Source: Geovibrio ferrireducens (GTDB lineage Bacteria; Chrysiogenota; Deferribacteres; Deferribacterales; Geovibrionaceae). From it: a stretch of DNA of 64,000 nt. The DNA is taken from assembly GCF_026226615.1 (NCBI RefSeq), contig NZ_JAJAPB010000001.1, forward strand, positions 1 through 64,000, given 5' to 3'. The notes below the pieces were generated by a model. It saw nothing but the letters and a program-made list of their open reading frames with translations, was not told the origin of the DNA and searched no databases. Each line of letters starts with the position of its first letter. The stretch's first letter is position 1. Positions 42,525 through 53,813 of the stretch are shown in pieces. The translations under genes were made by a program, and so were the position numbers.

Positions 42525-44049
42525 AAACCACACACAAAAAAATGAGACAGAGTTCAAATATCTTCTGTCACAGAAGTATGATCTGACCCCGGCTGACTAT
42601 ATCCTCAAAAAAGAGGACGGGGTTCTCATCGCCAAAATCACTACCATGGAATCAGCCGATTCCATCATTGACATCAGTGTTACCGCAGACGGACTGCGCG
42701 CCTATATCTCCCTTTACCCCGCAGTGAATGACGGTGAAACCTATACCCTTGAGCGCGTGATGAGCCTGATTGCTGAAAACGGCATAAGCGTTAACCTCAA
42801 AACAGAGATAATCAAACAGGCCTTTGAGATCTATTCCGAAGGCGGAATAATAGAAAACATGATGTTTGCGGAAGGGATCAAACCCATAAACGGTTCCGAT
42901 GCTCAGGTCATGCTGAACTTTGACCCTGTAAACAGCCAGCCCCGCCTCCTGTCTAACGGAAGGGTGGACTACAAAAATATAGATAATATACGCCTCACCC
43001 GAAAAGGCGACCTTCTCCTTACCAAACGCCCGTTCACAAACGGAGTCAAAGGACTTACCGTGCGCAACGAAGAGATCCCGGCGGAAAAAGGAAATGATAT
43101 TAAGCTTGTTCTGGATGACGGCATTACCACTGATGCACATGAAAAAGAATACTACGCCACAGTGGACGGCTGCGTCACCTTCCATAACAATAAGCTCGGA
43201 GTAAGCCCCATATACAGTGTGCCCGGCAATGTGGACTACTCCACAGGCAACATCGTTTTCAACGGTGTTGTGCATATAAGGGGGGATGTGCTCAGCGGCT
43301 TTTCCGTAAAGGCGGAGAAGGACATCATGGTGGAAGGCATAGTGCAGGATGCCACCATGGTCGCCGGAGGCAGCATAGTAATCAAGACAGGCATCAAGGG
43401 CGAAGTAAATAACAATGTGATTGCCGCAGGTGATGTAACAGTGGGTTACGCGGAAAAAGGGAATATCGCCGCCAGAGGCAATGTGGAAATACTGAAATAC
43501 GTCTACAACACCAATATAAAAGCCGGCGGATACGTTCAGGCTACAGGCGCTCCGGGGATCATAGCAGGCGGAAAGATCACCGCATTCTCCGAAATCAACA
43601 TTAATCAGTCCGGCACAAAGGGGAATACAAATTTCCTGATGTGCGTCGGAACCAAGTATTACTTTGAAGATGAACTGAAAATTCTCCAGGATAACAAAGA
43701 TAAATACATTCAGAATCTGGAAAAGGTTGACGAATTCCTCAGTAAGCTTGATACTTCCAACAAGGAAATTTTAAAAAATCCGAAGGTGAAGCAGCTTCTC
43801 GTCCTGCGCAAGCAGGTCATGGACAATATGACGAAAACTGAGGAACAGATCCAGAAACTTATAAAATCAGCCCATCACCGCAAACCGAAAATTAAGATAA
43901 GCGGAACCATGTTCGAAGGGCTGGATGTTCAGATTTTCAGAGAAAAAATAACCATGAGAGAAAAAAAGGAGAAGGTTGTCTTCATCTACGATGAAAAATA
44001 TGAAAGGATAATCTGGGTATCGCTGGATGACAAGACACAGTACGAATGA
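42508..44049 (+). CDS. FapA-family (DUF342) protein
   Basis: 513 residues from the ATG at 42508, within the end of the kinase gene. A central parallel beta-helix of glycine-rich short repeats (FNGVVHIRGDVLSGFSV, GIVQDATMVAGGSIVI, GDVTVGYAEKGNIAARGNVEI) is typical of the DUF342/FapA family. A C-terminal coiled coil follows (about 400-450). The family is linked to envelope and polar or flagellar organisation in some bacteria. Its stop overlaps the uvrA start by 23 nt. Confidence 0.82.
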   Translation, partial: DMNQLKNHTQKNETEFKYLLSQKYDLTPADYILKKEDGVLIAKITTMESADSIIDISVTADGLRAYISLYPAVNDGETYTLERVMSLIAENGISVNLKTEIIKQAFEIYSEGGIIENMMFAEGIKPINGSDAQVMLNFDPVNSQPRLLSNGRVDYKNIDNIRLTRKGDLLLTKRPFTNGVKGLTVRNEEIPAEKGNDIKLVLDDGITTDAHEKEYYATVDGCVTFHNNKLGVSPIYSVPGNVDYSTGNIVFNGVVHIRGDVLSGFSVKAEKDIMVEGIVQDATMVAGGSIVIKTGIKGEVNNNVIAAGDVTVGYAEKGNIAARGNVEILKYVYNTNIKAGGYVQATGAPGIIAGGKITAFSEININQSGTKGNTNFLMCVGTKYYFEDELKILQDNKDKYIQNLEKVDEFLSKLDTSNKEILKNPKVKQLLVLRKQVMDNMTKTEEQIQKLIKSAHHRKPKIKISGTMFEGLDVQIFREKITMREKKEKVVFIYDEKYERIIWVSLDDKTQYE

Positions 44050-46843
44050 CAACATAATCATCAAAGGCGCAAGGCAGCACAACCTAAAAAACATCGATCT
44101 TGAAATTCCTAAAAACAAACTTGTGGTAATAACCGGAGTCAGCGGCTCCGGCAAGTCCACCCTTGCCTTTGACACACTCTACGCCGAAGGGCAGAGGAGA
44201 TATGTGGAATCTCTCTCCGCATATGCGAGGCAGTTCCTTGAACTCATGGAAAAGCCCGATGTGGATTCAATCGACTTCCTCTCCCCCGCCATAAGTATAG
44301 AGCAGAAATCGATCAGCAAAAACCCCCGCTCCACGGTGGGGACAATAACCGAGATTTATGACTACATGCGCCTCCTTTATGCCCGTGTGGGGGATGTACA
44401 TTGCCCGTCCTGCGGCAAAAAGGTGGAGAGCTACTCTGTTCAGCAGATAGTGGACTTCATAACCTCACACCCTGACGATGCCAGAGTGGAGATATACTCC
44501 CCCATAGTCAGAGGTAAAAAAGGCGAATATAAAAAGGTATTCGAAAAACTCCTCAAGGACGGCTTCGTCCGAGTACTGGTTGACGGTGAGCAGAGAAGGC
44601 TTGAGGAAGAGATAGACCTTGATAAAAAAATAAAGCACTCAATAAGCGTCTCCATAGACAGGCTTAAGCTGAAAGAAGGCCTCCAGCGCAGACTGGCTGA
44701 TTCGGTGGAGACCGCCCTGAAGCTCTCCGAAGGGCTGGCGGAGATAGATGTCAACGGCGAAACACGCCTTTTTTCAGAGAAATTCGCCTGTCCCGAATGC
44801 AATATAAGCATAGAGGAGATAGAGCCCCGCAGCTTCTCATTCAACAACCCTTTCGGCGCATGTCCGGAATGCGAAGGTCTGGGTGAGAAATCGGTCTTTG
44901 ATATGGACGCTATTGTCCCTGACCCTTCATTAAGCATTAGGGACGGCGCGCTCAAGCCATGGGAGCAGTTTGACAACTTTCACCATTACAACACACTGGT
45001 AGCCATATCCCAGCAGTTCGGCATTGACATGAACAAACCCTTCTCAAAGCTTACAGAGGCGGAAAAGGAGATAATGCTCAACGGAAGCGAAACTCCCCTT
45101 AAGCTGGAAACATTTCGAGGCGAAAAGAAGGTTCAGTACGAGAAAAAGTTTGACGGTGTTGTGGGTTGGCTCCGTGAAAAGCTCTACTCCGACAACATGA
45201 CCGACAGGGAAACGGCGCGCAGATTCATGGCCTCCATGGACTGCCCTGTATGCAAAGGGGCAAGGCTCAAGCCAACCAGCCTTGCAGTAACCGTGGGCGG
45301 CAGAAATATATACGACACATCAGAGCTTAACATCACGGAAGCTCTGGACTTTTTCAATGGGATCCACCTTGAGGGCTTTAAAAAAGAGGTGGCAGACAAA
45401 ATCAACACAGAGATAAAGCGCCGCCTCAGCTTCCTTAAGGATGTTGGGCTCGAATACATAACCCTCTCAAGGAAATCATCCACACTCTCCGGCGGAGAGG
45501 CGCAGAGAATAAGACTCGCCACCCAGATAGGCTCAGGGCTGACAGGTGTTCTCTATGTTCTGGATGAGCCTTCCATAGGGCTTCACCAGCGTGACAACGA
45601 TATGCTTATCGCCACGCTGAAAAACCTCCGCGACATAGGCAACTCTGTCCTCGTGGTTGAGCATGACGAGGACACCATAGCCGCCTGTGACCATGTAATA
45701 GACATGGGCCCCGGCGCAGGGCGCAAGGGCGGCCACATTGTTTTCAGCGGCAGACCGGAGGAGATACGCCACTGCGAGGCATCCCTCACCGGGGCTTACC
45801 TCAGCGGAGTCAAAGAGATAGAGGTTCCCAAACGAAAAAAGGCCGATAAAAAGCGTATCCTCGCACTGAAAGGAGCCAAGGAGCACAACCTCAAGGATGT
45901 GGATATTGAAATACCCCTTGGGCTGATGGTCTGCGTAACAGGGGTGAGCGGCTCCGGCAAGTCAACACTCATAATGGACACACTTTACCCCGCGCTGATG
46001 AAACGCCTCCACGGAACAGGGATGCGCGGCGGGGTATTCACCGAAATCACAGGGACGGAGCACATAGACAAAGTGATCGACATAGATCAGAGTCCGATCG
46101 GGCGCACGCCCCGCTCTAACCCATCCACCTATACGGGAATTTTCACCGATATGCGCGATCTCTTCGCCCAGACGCCGGACGCGAAAAAACGCGGCTACAA
46201 GGCGGGAAGGTTCAGCTTCAACGTCCGCTACGGACGCTGCGAAACCTGTCAGGGTGAGGGGTACATCAAAATTGAGATGCACTTCCTCCCGGATATGTAC
46301 GTTAAATGTGATGCCTGCGGCGGGAAGAGATACAACCGTGACACGCTGGACATCCGCTATAAAGATAAAAATATCTCAGATGTGCTTGATATGACAGTGA
46401 ATCAGGCATTTGAGTTTTTCGAAAATGTGCCGAAATTAAAGAATAAGCTTGAGGTTCTTGTCAATGTAGGTCTGGGCTATATTAAGCTCGGCCAGCCTGC
46501 AACAACCCTTTCCGGCGGAGAAGCCCAGAGGGTGAAACTCGCAAAGGAGCTGATGAAGCGCCCCACGGGAAAAACAGTTTATATTTTTGATGAACCTACA
46601 ACAGGGCTGCATTTCGATGATATAAACAAGCTTGTGAAAATTTTCAGGGCTTTGACCGAAAGCGGAAATACTGTTATCATCATTGAGCATAACCTTGATG
46701 TTATCAAATGTGCCGACCATATTATCGACCTCGGACCCGAAGGCGGCGACGGGGGAGGAACAATAATTTTCAAGGGTACTCCCGAAAAGTGCGCCGAATG
46801 CACCGAATCCTACACGGGAAGATACCTGAAAAGGAAACTGTAG
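44027..46843 (+). CDS. uvrA: Excinuclease ABC subunit A
   Basis: 938 residues. Two ABC ATPase modules with Walker A GVSGSGKSTLAFDTLYAEGQRRY and GVSGSGKSTLIMDTLYP, signatures TLSGGEAQRIRLA and TLSGGEAQRVKLA, and zinc fingers beginning CPSCGKK, CPECN.. and CDACGG. It finds DNA damage for nucleotide excision repair. Confidence 0.98.
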   Translation: MTRHSTNDNIIIKGARQHNLKNIDLEIPKNKLVVITGVSGSGKSTLAFDTLYAEGQRRYVESLSAYARQFLELMEKPDVDSIDFLSPAISIEQKSISKNPRSTVGTITEIYDYMRLLYARVGDVHCPSCGKKVESYSVQQIVDFITSHPDDARVEIYSPIVRGKKGEYKKVFEKLLKDGFVRVLVDGEQRRLEEEIDLDKKIKHSISVSIDRLKLKEGLQRRLADSVETALKLSEGLAEIDVNGETRLFSEKFACPECNISIEEIEPRSFSFNNPFGACPECEGLGEKSVFDMDAIVPDPSLSIRDGALKPWEQFDNFHHYNTLVAISQQFGIDMNKPFSKLTEAEKEIMLNGSETPLKLETFRGEKKVQYEKKFDGVVGWLREKLYSDNMTDRETARRFMASMDCPVCKGARLKPTSLAVTVGGRNIYDTSELNITEALDFFNGIHLEGFKKEVADKINTEIKRRLSFLKDVGLEYITLSRKSSTLSGGEAQRIRLATQIGSGLTGVLYVLDEPSIGLHQRDNDMLIATLKNLRDIGNSVLVVEHDEDTIAACDHVIDMGPGAGRKGGHIVFSGRPEEIRHCEASLTGAYLSGVKEIEVPKRKKADKKRILALKGAKEHNLKDVDIEIPLGLMVCVTGVSGSGKSTLIMDTLYPALMKRLHGTGMRGGVFTEITGTEHIDKVIDIDQSPIGRTPRSNPSTYTGIFTDMRDLFAQTPDAKKRGYKAGRFSFNVRYGRCETCQGEGYIKIEMHFLPDMYVKCDACGGKRYNRDTLDIRYKDKNISDVLDMTVNQAFEFFENVPKLKNKLEVLVNVGLGYIKLGQPATTLSGGEAQRVKLAKELMKRPTGKTVYIFDEPTTGLHFDDINKLVKIFRALTESGNTVIIIEHNLDVIKCADHIIDLGPEGGDGGGTIIFKGTPEKCAECTESYTGRYLKRKL

Positions 46844-46844
46844 C

Positions 46845-48680
46845 GTGAAGAAGAAAAACCTTTTACTGATTTTAATTCTGCTTGCATCCTTCGCATCCGC
46901 GTTTGCGGAGGGGCTGATTGACAAGTACAACTCGGCCAAGAATGACCTCGCCTACATAGAAAAGTCTTCCAAAGTCACACGAAAATCCTATGAGAATGTG
47001 GCTGACAGGTTTTTCCAGATATATTCCGTTCAGCCCTCAGGGGCGCTGGCGGATGATGCCCTGCACTACACAGCGCAGACATACTACAGAAGCTACAAAC
47101 GCTTTAACAGCAGGGATGATCTCCTGAAAACAATCAGAAACCTCAACCTGCTGGCGGTTAACTACAACACAAGGCTGGCATCCCTTGCGTATATCCAGCT
47201 TGCCGACATCTACATAGCAAGCAAGGATTACCCCTCGGCTAGATTCACTCTGAACAAGATGCTCATTAAGTTCCCTAAATCGGAAGACACTCCGGCAGCA
47301 AAGAACAAACTGGAGCAGATAAACGAACTCATAGCCGCGGCGGAAAGAAAGGACCGCACAGTTGTACCGCCTGCCGCACCCCCTGTTCTGGCTTCGCTTC
47401 CTGAGGAAAATCTTCCTCCCGCAGTGCCCGAACTCAAGTCAAACCCGGCCTCAGCAGCTGGCACAGTTTCACAGCCCGCAGTTAAAAGCACAGACAGCTT
47501 TTACACAGATCAGGCTGCATCAGACCAGAAAGCAGGTGAAAATTACTACGGCGTTAAGGCGGGCGGAACCAGCGACAAGGTGGTGAAAAGCATACGCCAC
47601 TTCGCCGCAAGCGACTACACCAGAGTGGTCATAGACCTGAACAAACCCACGGAGTTCATGAAGCACTGGCTCAGGGAAAACCCTGAGTTCAACAAGCCGC
47701 CGAGGCTCTTCATAGACCTCCAGACCGACTCAATAGATGCCTCCATCCCTAAGGAGATAGACATAAAAGACGGCCTGCTCCGCTCTGTGCGCTGGGCTCC
47801 GAACCGTCCCGGCGTTACACGCATTGTTCTGGACAGCGACAATGTTAAGGACTTCACTGTCTTCGCCATGAGCAACCCGGACAGAATAGTCATAGACGTA
47901 AGCAATCAGGGTATAGACAACAAACAGCCGGAAACACTGAGAACAGCGGAGAGAAACATAACCAATGACCGTGATCTCTCAAAGACGACTCTGGCAAGTG
48001 TTTTCGGTCTTAAGGTGCGCCGCATAGTGATCGATGCCGGTCACGGCGGAAAAGACCCCGGAGCCTCATATTACGGGCTTAAGGAAAAGGATATAGTCCT
48101 CGACATCGCCCTTGAGCTTGAAAGACTGTTCAAGCAGAACACAGATCTTGAGGTGCACCTCACCAGAAGGACGGATGTGTTCATCCCGCTTGAAGAAAGA
48201 ACAGCCATAGCGAACAGGCTTAAGGCGGATATTTTTGTATCTGTGCATGTCAATGCCAGCAGAAACAAAAACAGCAGCGGGCTTGAAACCTTTGTGCTTA
48301 ACGTAACCAAAGATCAGTCGGCTCTGGAAGTCGCTGCGGCGGAAAACATGGCCACGGAAAAATCCATGAGCGACCTTCAGGGAATCCTGAAAGATATAAT
48401 GCTGAACTCCAAGCTTGAGGAATCGCTCCTGCTCGCTGCCAAGGCACAGGAATCACTCACTCAGTCGGTTTACGGAACGGCAAACCACAAAAACAACAGA
48501 GGGGTCAAACAGGCTCCGTTCTATGTTCTTGTCGGTGCGAAGATGCCCTCCATACTGGTTGAGGCGGGCTTCATCTCAAACAGGGAGGAAGCTGAGATGC
48601 TGAAAAGCAGTGCCCACAGAAAGAAGATAGCCTACGGTATTTTTCAGGGCTTACAGAACTATATAGAACTTCATAAGTAA
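46845..48680 (+). CDS. N-acetylmuramoyl-L-alanine amidase (AmiC type) with TPR-like N-terminal region
   Basis: 611 residues, GTG start one base after the uvrA stop. A signal peptide (cleavage near residue 21) and a tetratricopeptide-like region (about 25-165) precede a Pro/Ala linker, an AMIN domain (about 245-350) and an Amidase_3 domain (about 385-608). The zinc site begins IDAGHGGKDPGASY and continues with LHV/SVHVNA; the late glutamate lies in SILVEAGFISN. It cleaves septal peptidoglycan. The YbgF-like repeats fused at the front are less usual. Confidence 0.9.
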   Translation: MKKKNLLLILILLASFASAFAEGLIDKYNSAKNDLAYIEKSSKVTRKSYENVADRFFQIYSVQPSGALADDALHYTAQTYYRSYKRFNSRDDLLKTIRNLNLLAVNYNTRLASLAYIQLADIYIASKDYPSARFTLNKMLIKFPKSEDTPAAKNKLEQINELIAAAERKDRTVVPPAAPPVLASLPEENLPPAVPELKSNPASAAGTVSQPAVKSTDSFYTDQAASDQKAGENYYGVKAGGTSDKVVKSIRHFAASDYTRVVIDLNKPTEFMKHWLRENPEFNKPPRLFIDLQTDSIDASIPKEIDIKDGLLRSVRWAPNRPGVTRIVLDSDNVKDFTVFAMSNPDRIVIDVSNQGIDNKQPETLRTAERNITNDRDLSKTTLASVFGLKVRRIVIDAGHGGKDPGASYYGLKEKDIVLDIALELERLFKQNTDLEVHLTRRTDVFIPLEERTAIANRLKADIFVSVHVNASRNKNSSGLETFVLNVTKDQSALEVAAAENMATEKSMSDLQGILKDIMLNSKLEESLLLAAKAQESLTQSVYGTANHKNNRGVKQAPFYVLVGAKMPSILVEAGFISNREEAEMLKSSAHRKKIAYGIFQGLQNYIELHK

Positions 48681-48689
48681 TCACAGGCA

Positions 48690-48719
48690 GCACAGCCGCA
48701 GGTATTTTTGCGGCTGTGC
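48690..48719 (+). terminator. Hairpin after the amidase gene
   Basis: GCACAGCCGCA (48690-48700) pairs perfectly with TGCGGCTGTGC (48709-48719). No clean T run follows, so termination may be weak or rho-assisted. Confidence 0.5.
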
Positions 48720-48780
48720 CCGCCTTTATCCCACCCTTTCCATATTCATAACCCTATTCATTTTTTCATGTATTTTTCTC

Positions 48781-48844
48781 TTGATTTTTTCGCCCGCGAT
48801 CTATAAAAATAACACTGTTGGCACTCAACACCCCAGAGTGCTAA
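48781..48844 (+). promoter_or_regulatory. groESL promoter and CIRCE operator
   Basis: TTGATT at 48781-48786 and TATAAA at 48802-48807 (15-nt spacer) form a plausible promoter. Just downstream, TTGGCACTC (48818-48826), nine bases, and GAGTGCTAA (48836-48844) form the CIRCE element, one base off consensus. CIRCE is bound by the HrcA repressor; hrcA is not in the window. Confidence 0.88.
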
Positions 48845-48890
48845 TAACCTGATTAGGGCAATTAAAACAAAAAATATAAGGAGGAAGAAG

Positions 48891-50842
<1,952 letters not shown>

Positions 50843-50883
50843 TCATCACGCAACCTGTTCAGCAAATTTAAATAAGTCTCACA

Positions 50884-50925
50884 AAGCCCGCAGGCCTCAC
50901 CGGTTTGCGGGCTTTTTTTATTTGA
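50884..50925 (+). terminator. Rho-independent terminator after groEL
   Basis: AAGCCCGCA and TGCGGGCTT pair around a 13-nt loop and run into a T tract. Confidence 0.88.
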
Positions 50926-51223
50926 TATTTTTTTCGGCAAGTTGTGTATATTTATGGGTATAATGGAGCAGCAGTTTAGGCTGGAAACATTCTGAGATTA
51001 TGGAATAGATGAAACAAAGATGAATTGGGGCAAAAATGGACTGTGCAAATTTTGCATATACCACGCAGTACGTCTTGTATAATTAATTGAAGCACCTTTG
51101 GGAATCGGGCTTACTGCTTAATTAACCCTTTGAACTTTTAAATTGCTGATCGTATAAATTAACGTTAAGCTTATGATTAGACATAATTGAATAATGTTGT
51201 TGTGTCATAAAATAAGGATAGAT
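50926..51223. other. AT-rich intergenic stretch
   Basis: No coding frame of note. It holds a TGCAAA-T-TTTGCA palindrome (51044-51056) and a larger inverted repeat, TTAATTGAAGCA (51083-51094) against TGCTTAATTAA (51115-51125). Composition is clearly more AT-rich than the neighbours. Confidence 0.6.
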
Positions 51224-51826
51224 ATGGAATTCAAATTCGAAATTACTAACTTGTTGAAAAAAGCTCAAACAAAGACTAAAAAACATATTGATGGCGTAAC
51301 AATCAATTTGCCTTTTATTTCATTCACACTAAAACCAACGGATATAGAAAAATCAGTAGCAAGAGAGCTATTGATACGCCTTTCAGACAAAAGAGTCTTA
51401 AGCTCAACAGAATGCTGTGATAATTGCATTGATAATTCTTTAACTTCATTGCAGGAAATTCGTAAGGTCTTAATTGATTCACAGGTTAAATTATCTGATT
51501 ACTATGACGGTGGTTTATATCTATTAATAGAGCTTATAGCAGAGGGAGTTCGTCAATTTATCACTTATGAAGAATATTTAAGAACAAAAATGGAAGAGGA
51601 TGTTATTCATAGAGAAAATTATAGATCTCCGCATATTCGAGAGCAATACTTTAGTATTCTAGAACAGCTTCGAACTCACATTCGTAGTTGCCTGACACAG
51701 ATTGCCATGATTGCTGATATGGAAACACCTAAAACAGAAAGCTATTTAAAAGCAGACAATAAGTGGCTACTTTCAATATATAAAAAACCAGAAAATTTCA
51801 AAACTAATAAAGGCATGATAAAGTAA
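51224..51826 (+). CDS. AT-rich hypothetical protein, possibly DUF6650-related
   Basis: 200 residues from the ATG at 51224 (AAGGAT upstream). Base and codon use are strikingly AT-rich next to groEL and the glycosylase gene, a sign of transfer. The middle, VARELLIRLSDKRVLSS..CIDNSLTSLQEIRKVLID, followed by an aromatic/acidic helix, recalls DUF6650 proteins; this is a recollection, not a search result. No signal peptide, membrane helix or catalytic motif is visible. The terminators on both sides isolate it. Confidence 0.6.
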   Translation: MEFKFEITNLLKKAQTKTKKHIDGVTINLPFISFTLKPTDIEKSVARELLIRLSDKRVLSSTECCDNCIDNSLTSLQEIRKVLIDSQVKLSDYYDGGLYLLIELIAEGVRQFITYEEYLRTKMEEDVIHRENYRSPHIREQYFSILEQLRTHIRSCLTQIAMIADMETPKTESYLKADNKWLLSIYKKPENFKTNKGMIK

Positions 51827-51839
51827 ACTTAACAACACA

Positions 51840-51875
51840 AAGCCCCTGCCCTTAAAAGGCGGGGCTTTTTTTATT
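51840..51875 (+). terminator. Rho-independent terminator after the AT-rich gene
   Basis: AAGCCCC-GCC pairs with GGC-GGGGCTT around a short loop and continues into a T run. Confidence 0.85.
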
Positions 51876-51901
51876 TCGCTTATTCCGCTATCATCATCCT
51901 T

Positions 51902-52516
51902 ATGAAAAAGCTTGAAGAATCGTTCTTTGACCGTACGCCGTGCGAAGTAGCCCGTGATCTTCTGGGGAAGGTGATATTCCGCCTCTATGAGGGCATATGG
52001 CTCAGGGCGCAGATTATCGAGACCGAAAGTTACTACCTGCATGAAAAGGGAAGCCACGCCTCCCTCGGCTACACCGAAAAGCGCAAGGCGCTGTTCATGC
52101 CCGCCGGAACAATATATATGTACTATGCCCGCGGCGGGGACTCGCTGAACATGAGCTGTCACGGGGAAGGAAATGCAGTGCTGATAAAATCCGGCTATCC
52201 TTACGGGGATGATGCGGAGATGATACGCATGATGAAAAAGCTCAACCCCTTCAAAAGCGACGGGCGGGAGCGGGAAACCGGAAAACTGTGCAGCGGGCAG
52301 ACCCTTATATGCAGCTCACTGGCATTGAAGGTTCCGCAGTATGACGCAAAAACATTTGACGAAAGCTTCTTCATGGCGGATACGGGCTACAGGCCGGAAA
52401 AGATAGCCCAAGCCCCGCGCCTCGGCATTCCGGAAGGGCGTGATGAGCACCTGCCCTATAGATATATAGATGTAAAATATATGAATTTCTGCACAAAACC
52501 GCTAAAAAATCCATAA
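51902..52516 (+). CDS. 3-methyladenine (alkyladenine) DNA glycosylase, AAG/Mpg family
   Basis: 204 residues. FDRTPCEVARDLLGKVIF at the start and IIETESYYLHEKGSHAS (catalytic glutamate region) with IYMYYARGGDSLNMSC are family landmarks. It excises alkylated and deaminated purines. The last segment (RLGIPEGRDEHLPYRYI) matches the family end. Confidence 0.92.
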   Translation: MKKLEESFFDRTPCEVARDLLGKVIFRLYEGIWLRAQIIETESYYLHEKGSHASLGYTEKRKALFMPAGTIYMYYARGGDSLNMSCHGEGNAVLIKSGYPYGDDAEMIRMMKKLNPFKSDGRERETGKLCSGQTLICSSLALKVPQYDAKTFDESFFMADTGYRPEKIAQAPRLGIPEGRDEHLPYRYIDVKYMNFCTKPLKNP

Positions 52517-52557
52517 AATCTGGTATAATGTCTTCAAAAAGAATCTGCGGTGGAAGT

Positions 52558-53040
52558 ATGAAAAAAATTCTGGTCGCGGTTCTCCTTACGCTGTTTGCTG
52601 CATATGCCGCATACGCAGAGGAAAGCCACTCCGACTCGCTTTCAGGTCTCACTACGGTCAGGGCAGTTATTGATTTGAATCAGGGCAAGGCAAACCTTCT
52701 GGATCTCCGCCTTGTCGCCATAAGAAAAACCATTGAAAACTTAAAGAGCGAAGGTGTGAAACCCTTATTCATAGTAATCATCAGGGGTGACGCATCCGCC
52801 TTTATGACAGAGTCGGACAAATATATCAGCAGCATGGACACAGGCCTCAAGAAAATAATGCACAAGCGGATAAACGAACTCAGGGATATGGGAGTGCGCT
52901 TTCAGCAGTGCGGCCTTTCGCTGGCGTACATGAAGATAGACTCAGCAAATATCATAAGCGGCGTGGAGATAGTGAAAAACGGCTATATCAGCCTTGCGGC
53001 GTACCAGAACAAAGGCTACGCCCTGCTGCCGATGGACTGA
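52558..53040 (+). CDS. Secreted DsrE/DsrF-like protein
   Basis: 160 residues from the ATG at 52558. A signal peptide (MKKILVAVLLTLFAAYAAYA) precedes a single domain with ATTVRAVIDLNQG-like start, IRKTIENLKSEGVKPLFIVIIRG and a C-terminal GVEIVKNGYISLAAYQNKGYALL, the layout of periplasmic DsrE-like proteins. The conserved cysteine of DsrE is represented by C124 in FQQCGLSL. Sulfur handling is possible but not shown. Confidence 0.72.
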   Translation: MKKILVAVLLTLFAAYAAYAEESHSDSLSGLTTVRAVIDLNQGKANLLDLRLVAIRKTIENLKSEGVKPLFIVIIRGDASAFMTESDKYISSMDTGLKKIMHKRINELRDMGVRFQQCGLSLAYMKIDSANIISGVEIVKNGYISLAAYQNKGYALLPMD

Positions 53041-53050
53041 CGCTTAATAC

Positions 53051-53275
53051 AAAAAGCCTCCCCGAAGGGAGGCTCAATTTGTTGATAAAGTCCTTTTAAA
53101 AGGGAAAAAGTTGCATAAATCCTTCCCCAGCCCTCCTTTAAGAAAGGAGGGTGTTTTGCTTTTAACAGCAATAGCTTCCCCCTTTGCAAAGGGGGACAGG
53201 AGGGGGATTTTATATGAACAGAGCCGGCTAATGTCTTTGTCATCAGTCTGCCCCCTCCCCGGAGGGAGGCTCTAA
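53051..53275. repeat. Stack of hairpins between the DsrE-like and ferritin genes
   Basis: AGCCTCCC-CGAA-GGGAGGCT (53055-53074), which on the minus strand ends in TTTTTG and so can terminate the ferritin transcript; CCCTCCTTT/AAAGGAGGG (about 53132-53152); CCCCCTTT-GC-AAAGGGGG (about 53177-53195), followed by GACAGGAGGGGG; and CCTCCC/GGGAGG (about 53255-53272). Such CCCTCC/GGAGGG repeats are common between genes in many bacteria. Confidence 0.6.
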
Positions 53276-53280
53276 ATTTA

Positions 53281-53796
53281 TTAAGCTGTTGCAGCGGCAG
53301 GAGGAGTGAAAACCCTCGTGGCAAGCTCGGCATCCAGAAGGAATATGCCGTTGCCGTTGCCCTGAACAAGTTTAAGCTTATCTATAATCTGGTTAACGGA
53401 TGACTCCTCCTCAATCTGCTCGGTCACAAACCACTGAAGAAATGCATTTGTTCCGTGGTCTCTTTCGTCAAGGGCAAGGTCAACGAGCTTGTATATCCTT
53501 TTCGTAACTTCCCTTTCATGGACAAGAGTCTCCTCGAAGATCGAAAGAAGCGTATCGTAATCTTTTTTAGGTTTTTTTATGGCCTCAAGCTCCACTTCCG
53601 CACTCTGGTCAAGTATGAAGTTATAAAACTTCATGGCGTGCATCATCTCTTCCTGATACTGCACATTAAACCAGTTGGCGAAGCCCTTGAGCCCCTTGCT
53701 TTCACAGTGGGCGCTCATGGCAAGGTAAACATAAGCCGAATACATTTCAAAGTTAAGCTGTTCGTTCAGCGCTTTTTCCATTTTCTTGGAAATCAT
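53281..53796 (-). CDS. Ferritin (FtnA type)
   Basis: 171 residues, four-helix bundle. Ferroxidase residues are visible: E17 in LNFEMYSAYVYLAM, E50 and H53 in YQEEMMHAMKF, a glutamate in ETLVHEREVTKRIY, and Q in WFVTEQIEEE. No heme-binding bacterioferritin methionine is seen. It stores iron. The start has GGAGG and lies 17 nt after the branching-enzyme stop, so it may be co-transcribed with glycogen genes. Confidence 0.94.
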   Translation of the reverse strand: MISKKMEKALNEQLNFEMYSAYVYLAMSAHCESKGLKGFANWFNVQYQEEMMHAMKFYNFILDQSAEVELEAIKKPKKDYDTLLSIFEETLVHEREVTKRIYKLVDLALDERDHGTNAFLQWFVTEQIEEESSVNQIIDKLKLVQGNGNGIFLLDAELATRVFTPPAAATA

Positions 53797-53813
53797 GGTT
53801 TCCTCCGTTTTGT

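Noticed and set aside
51164-51833. GTTAAGC before and ACTTAAC after the AT-rich gene, like integron core sites
   Set aside because: No paired GTTRRRY site closes an attC structure downstream, no integrase is present, and 7-mers of this kind arise easily by chance in AT-rich DNA.
51929-51945. CGTACGCCGTGCGAAG resembling the repeat core
   Set aside because: It is part of the conserved FFDRTPCEVARDLLG start of the glycosylase and lacks the rest of the element.
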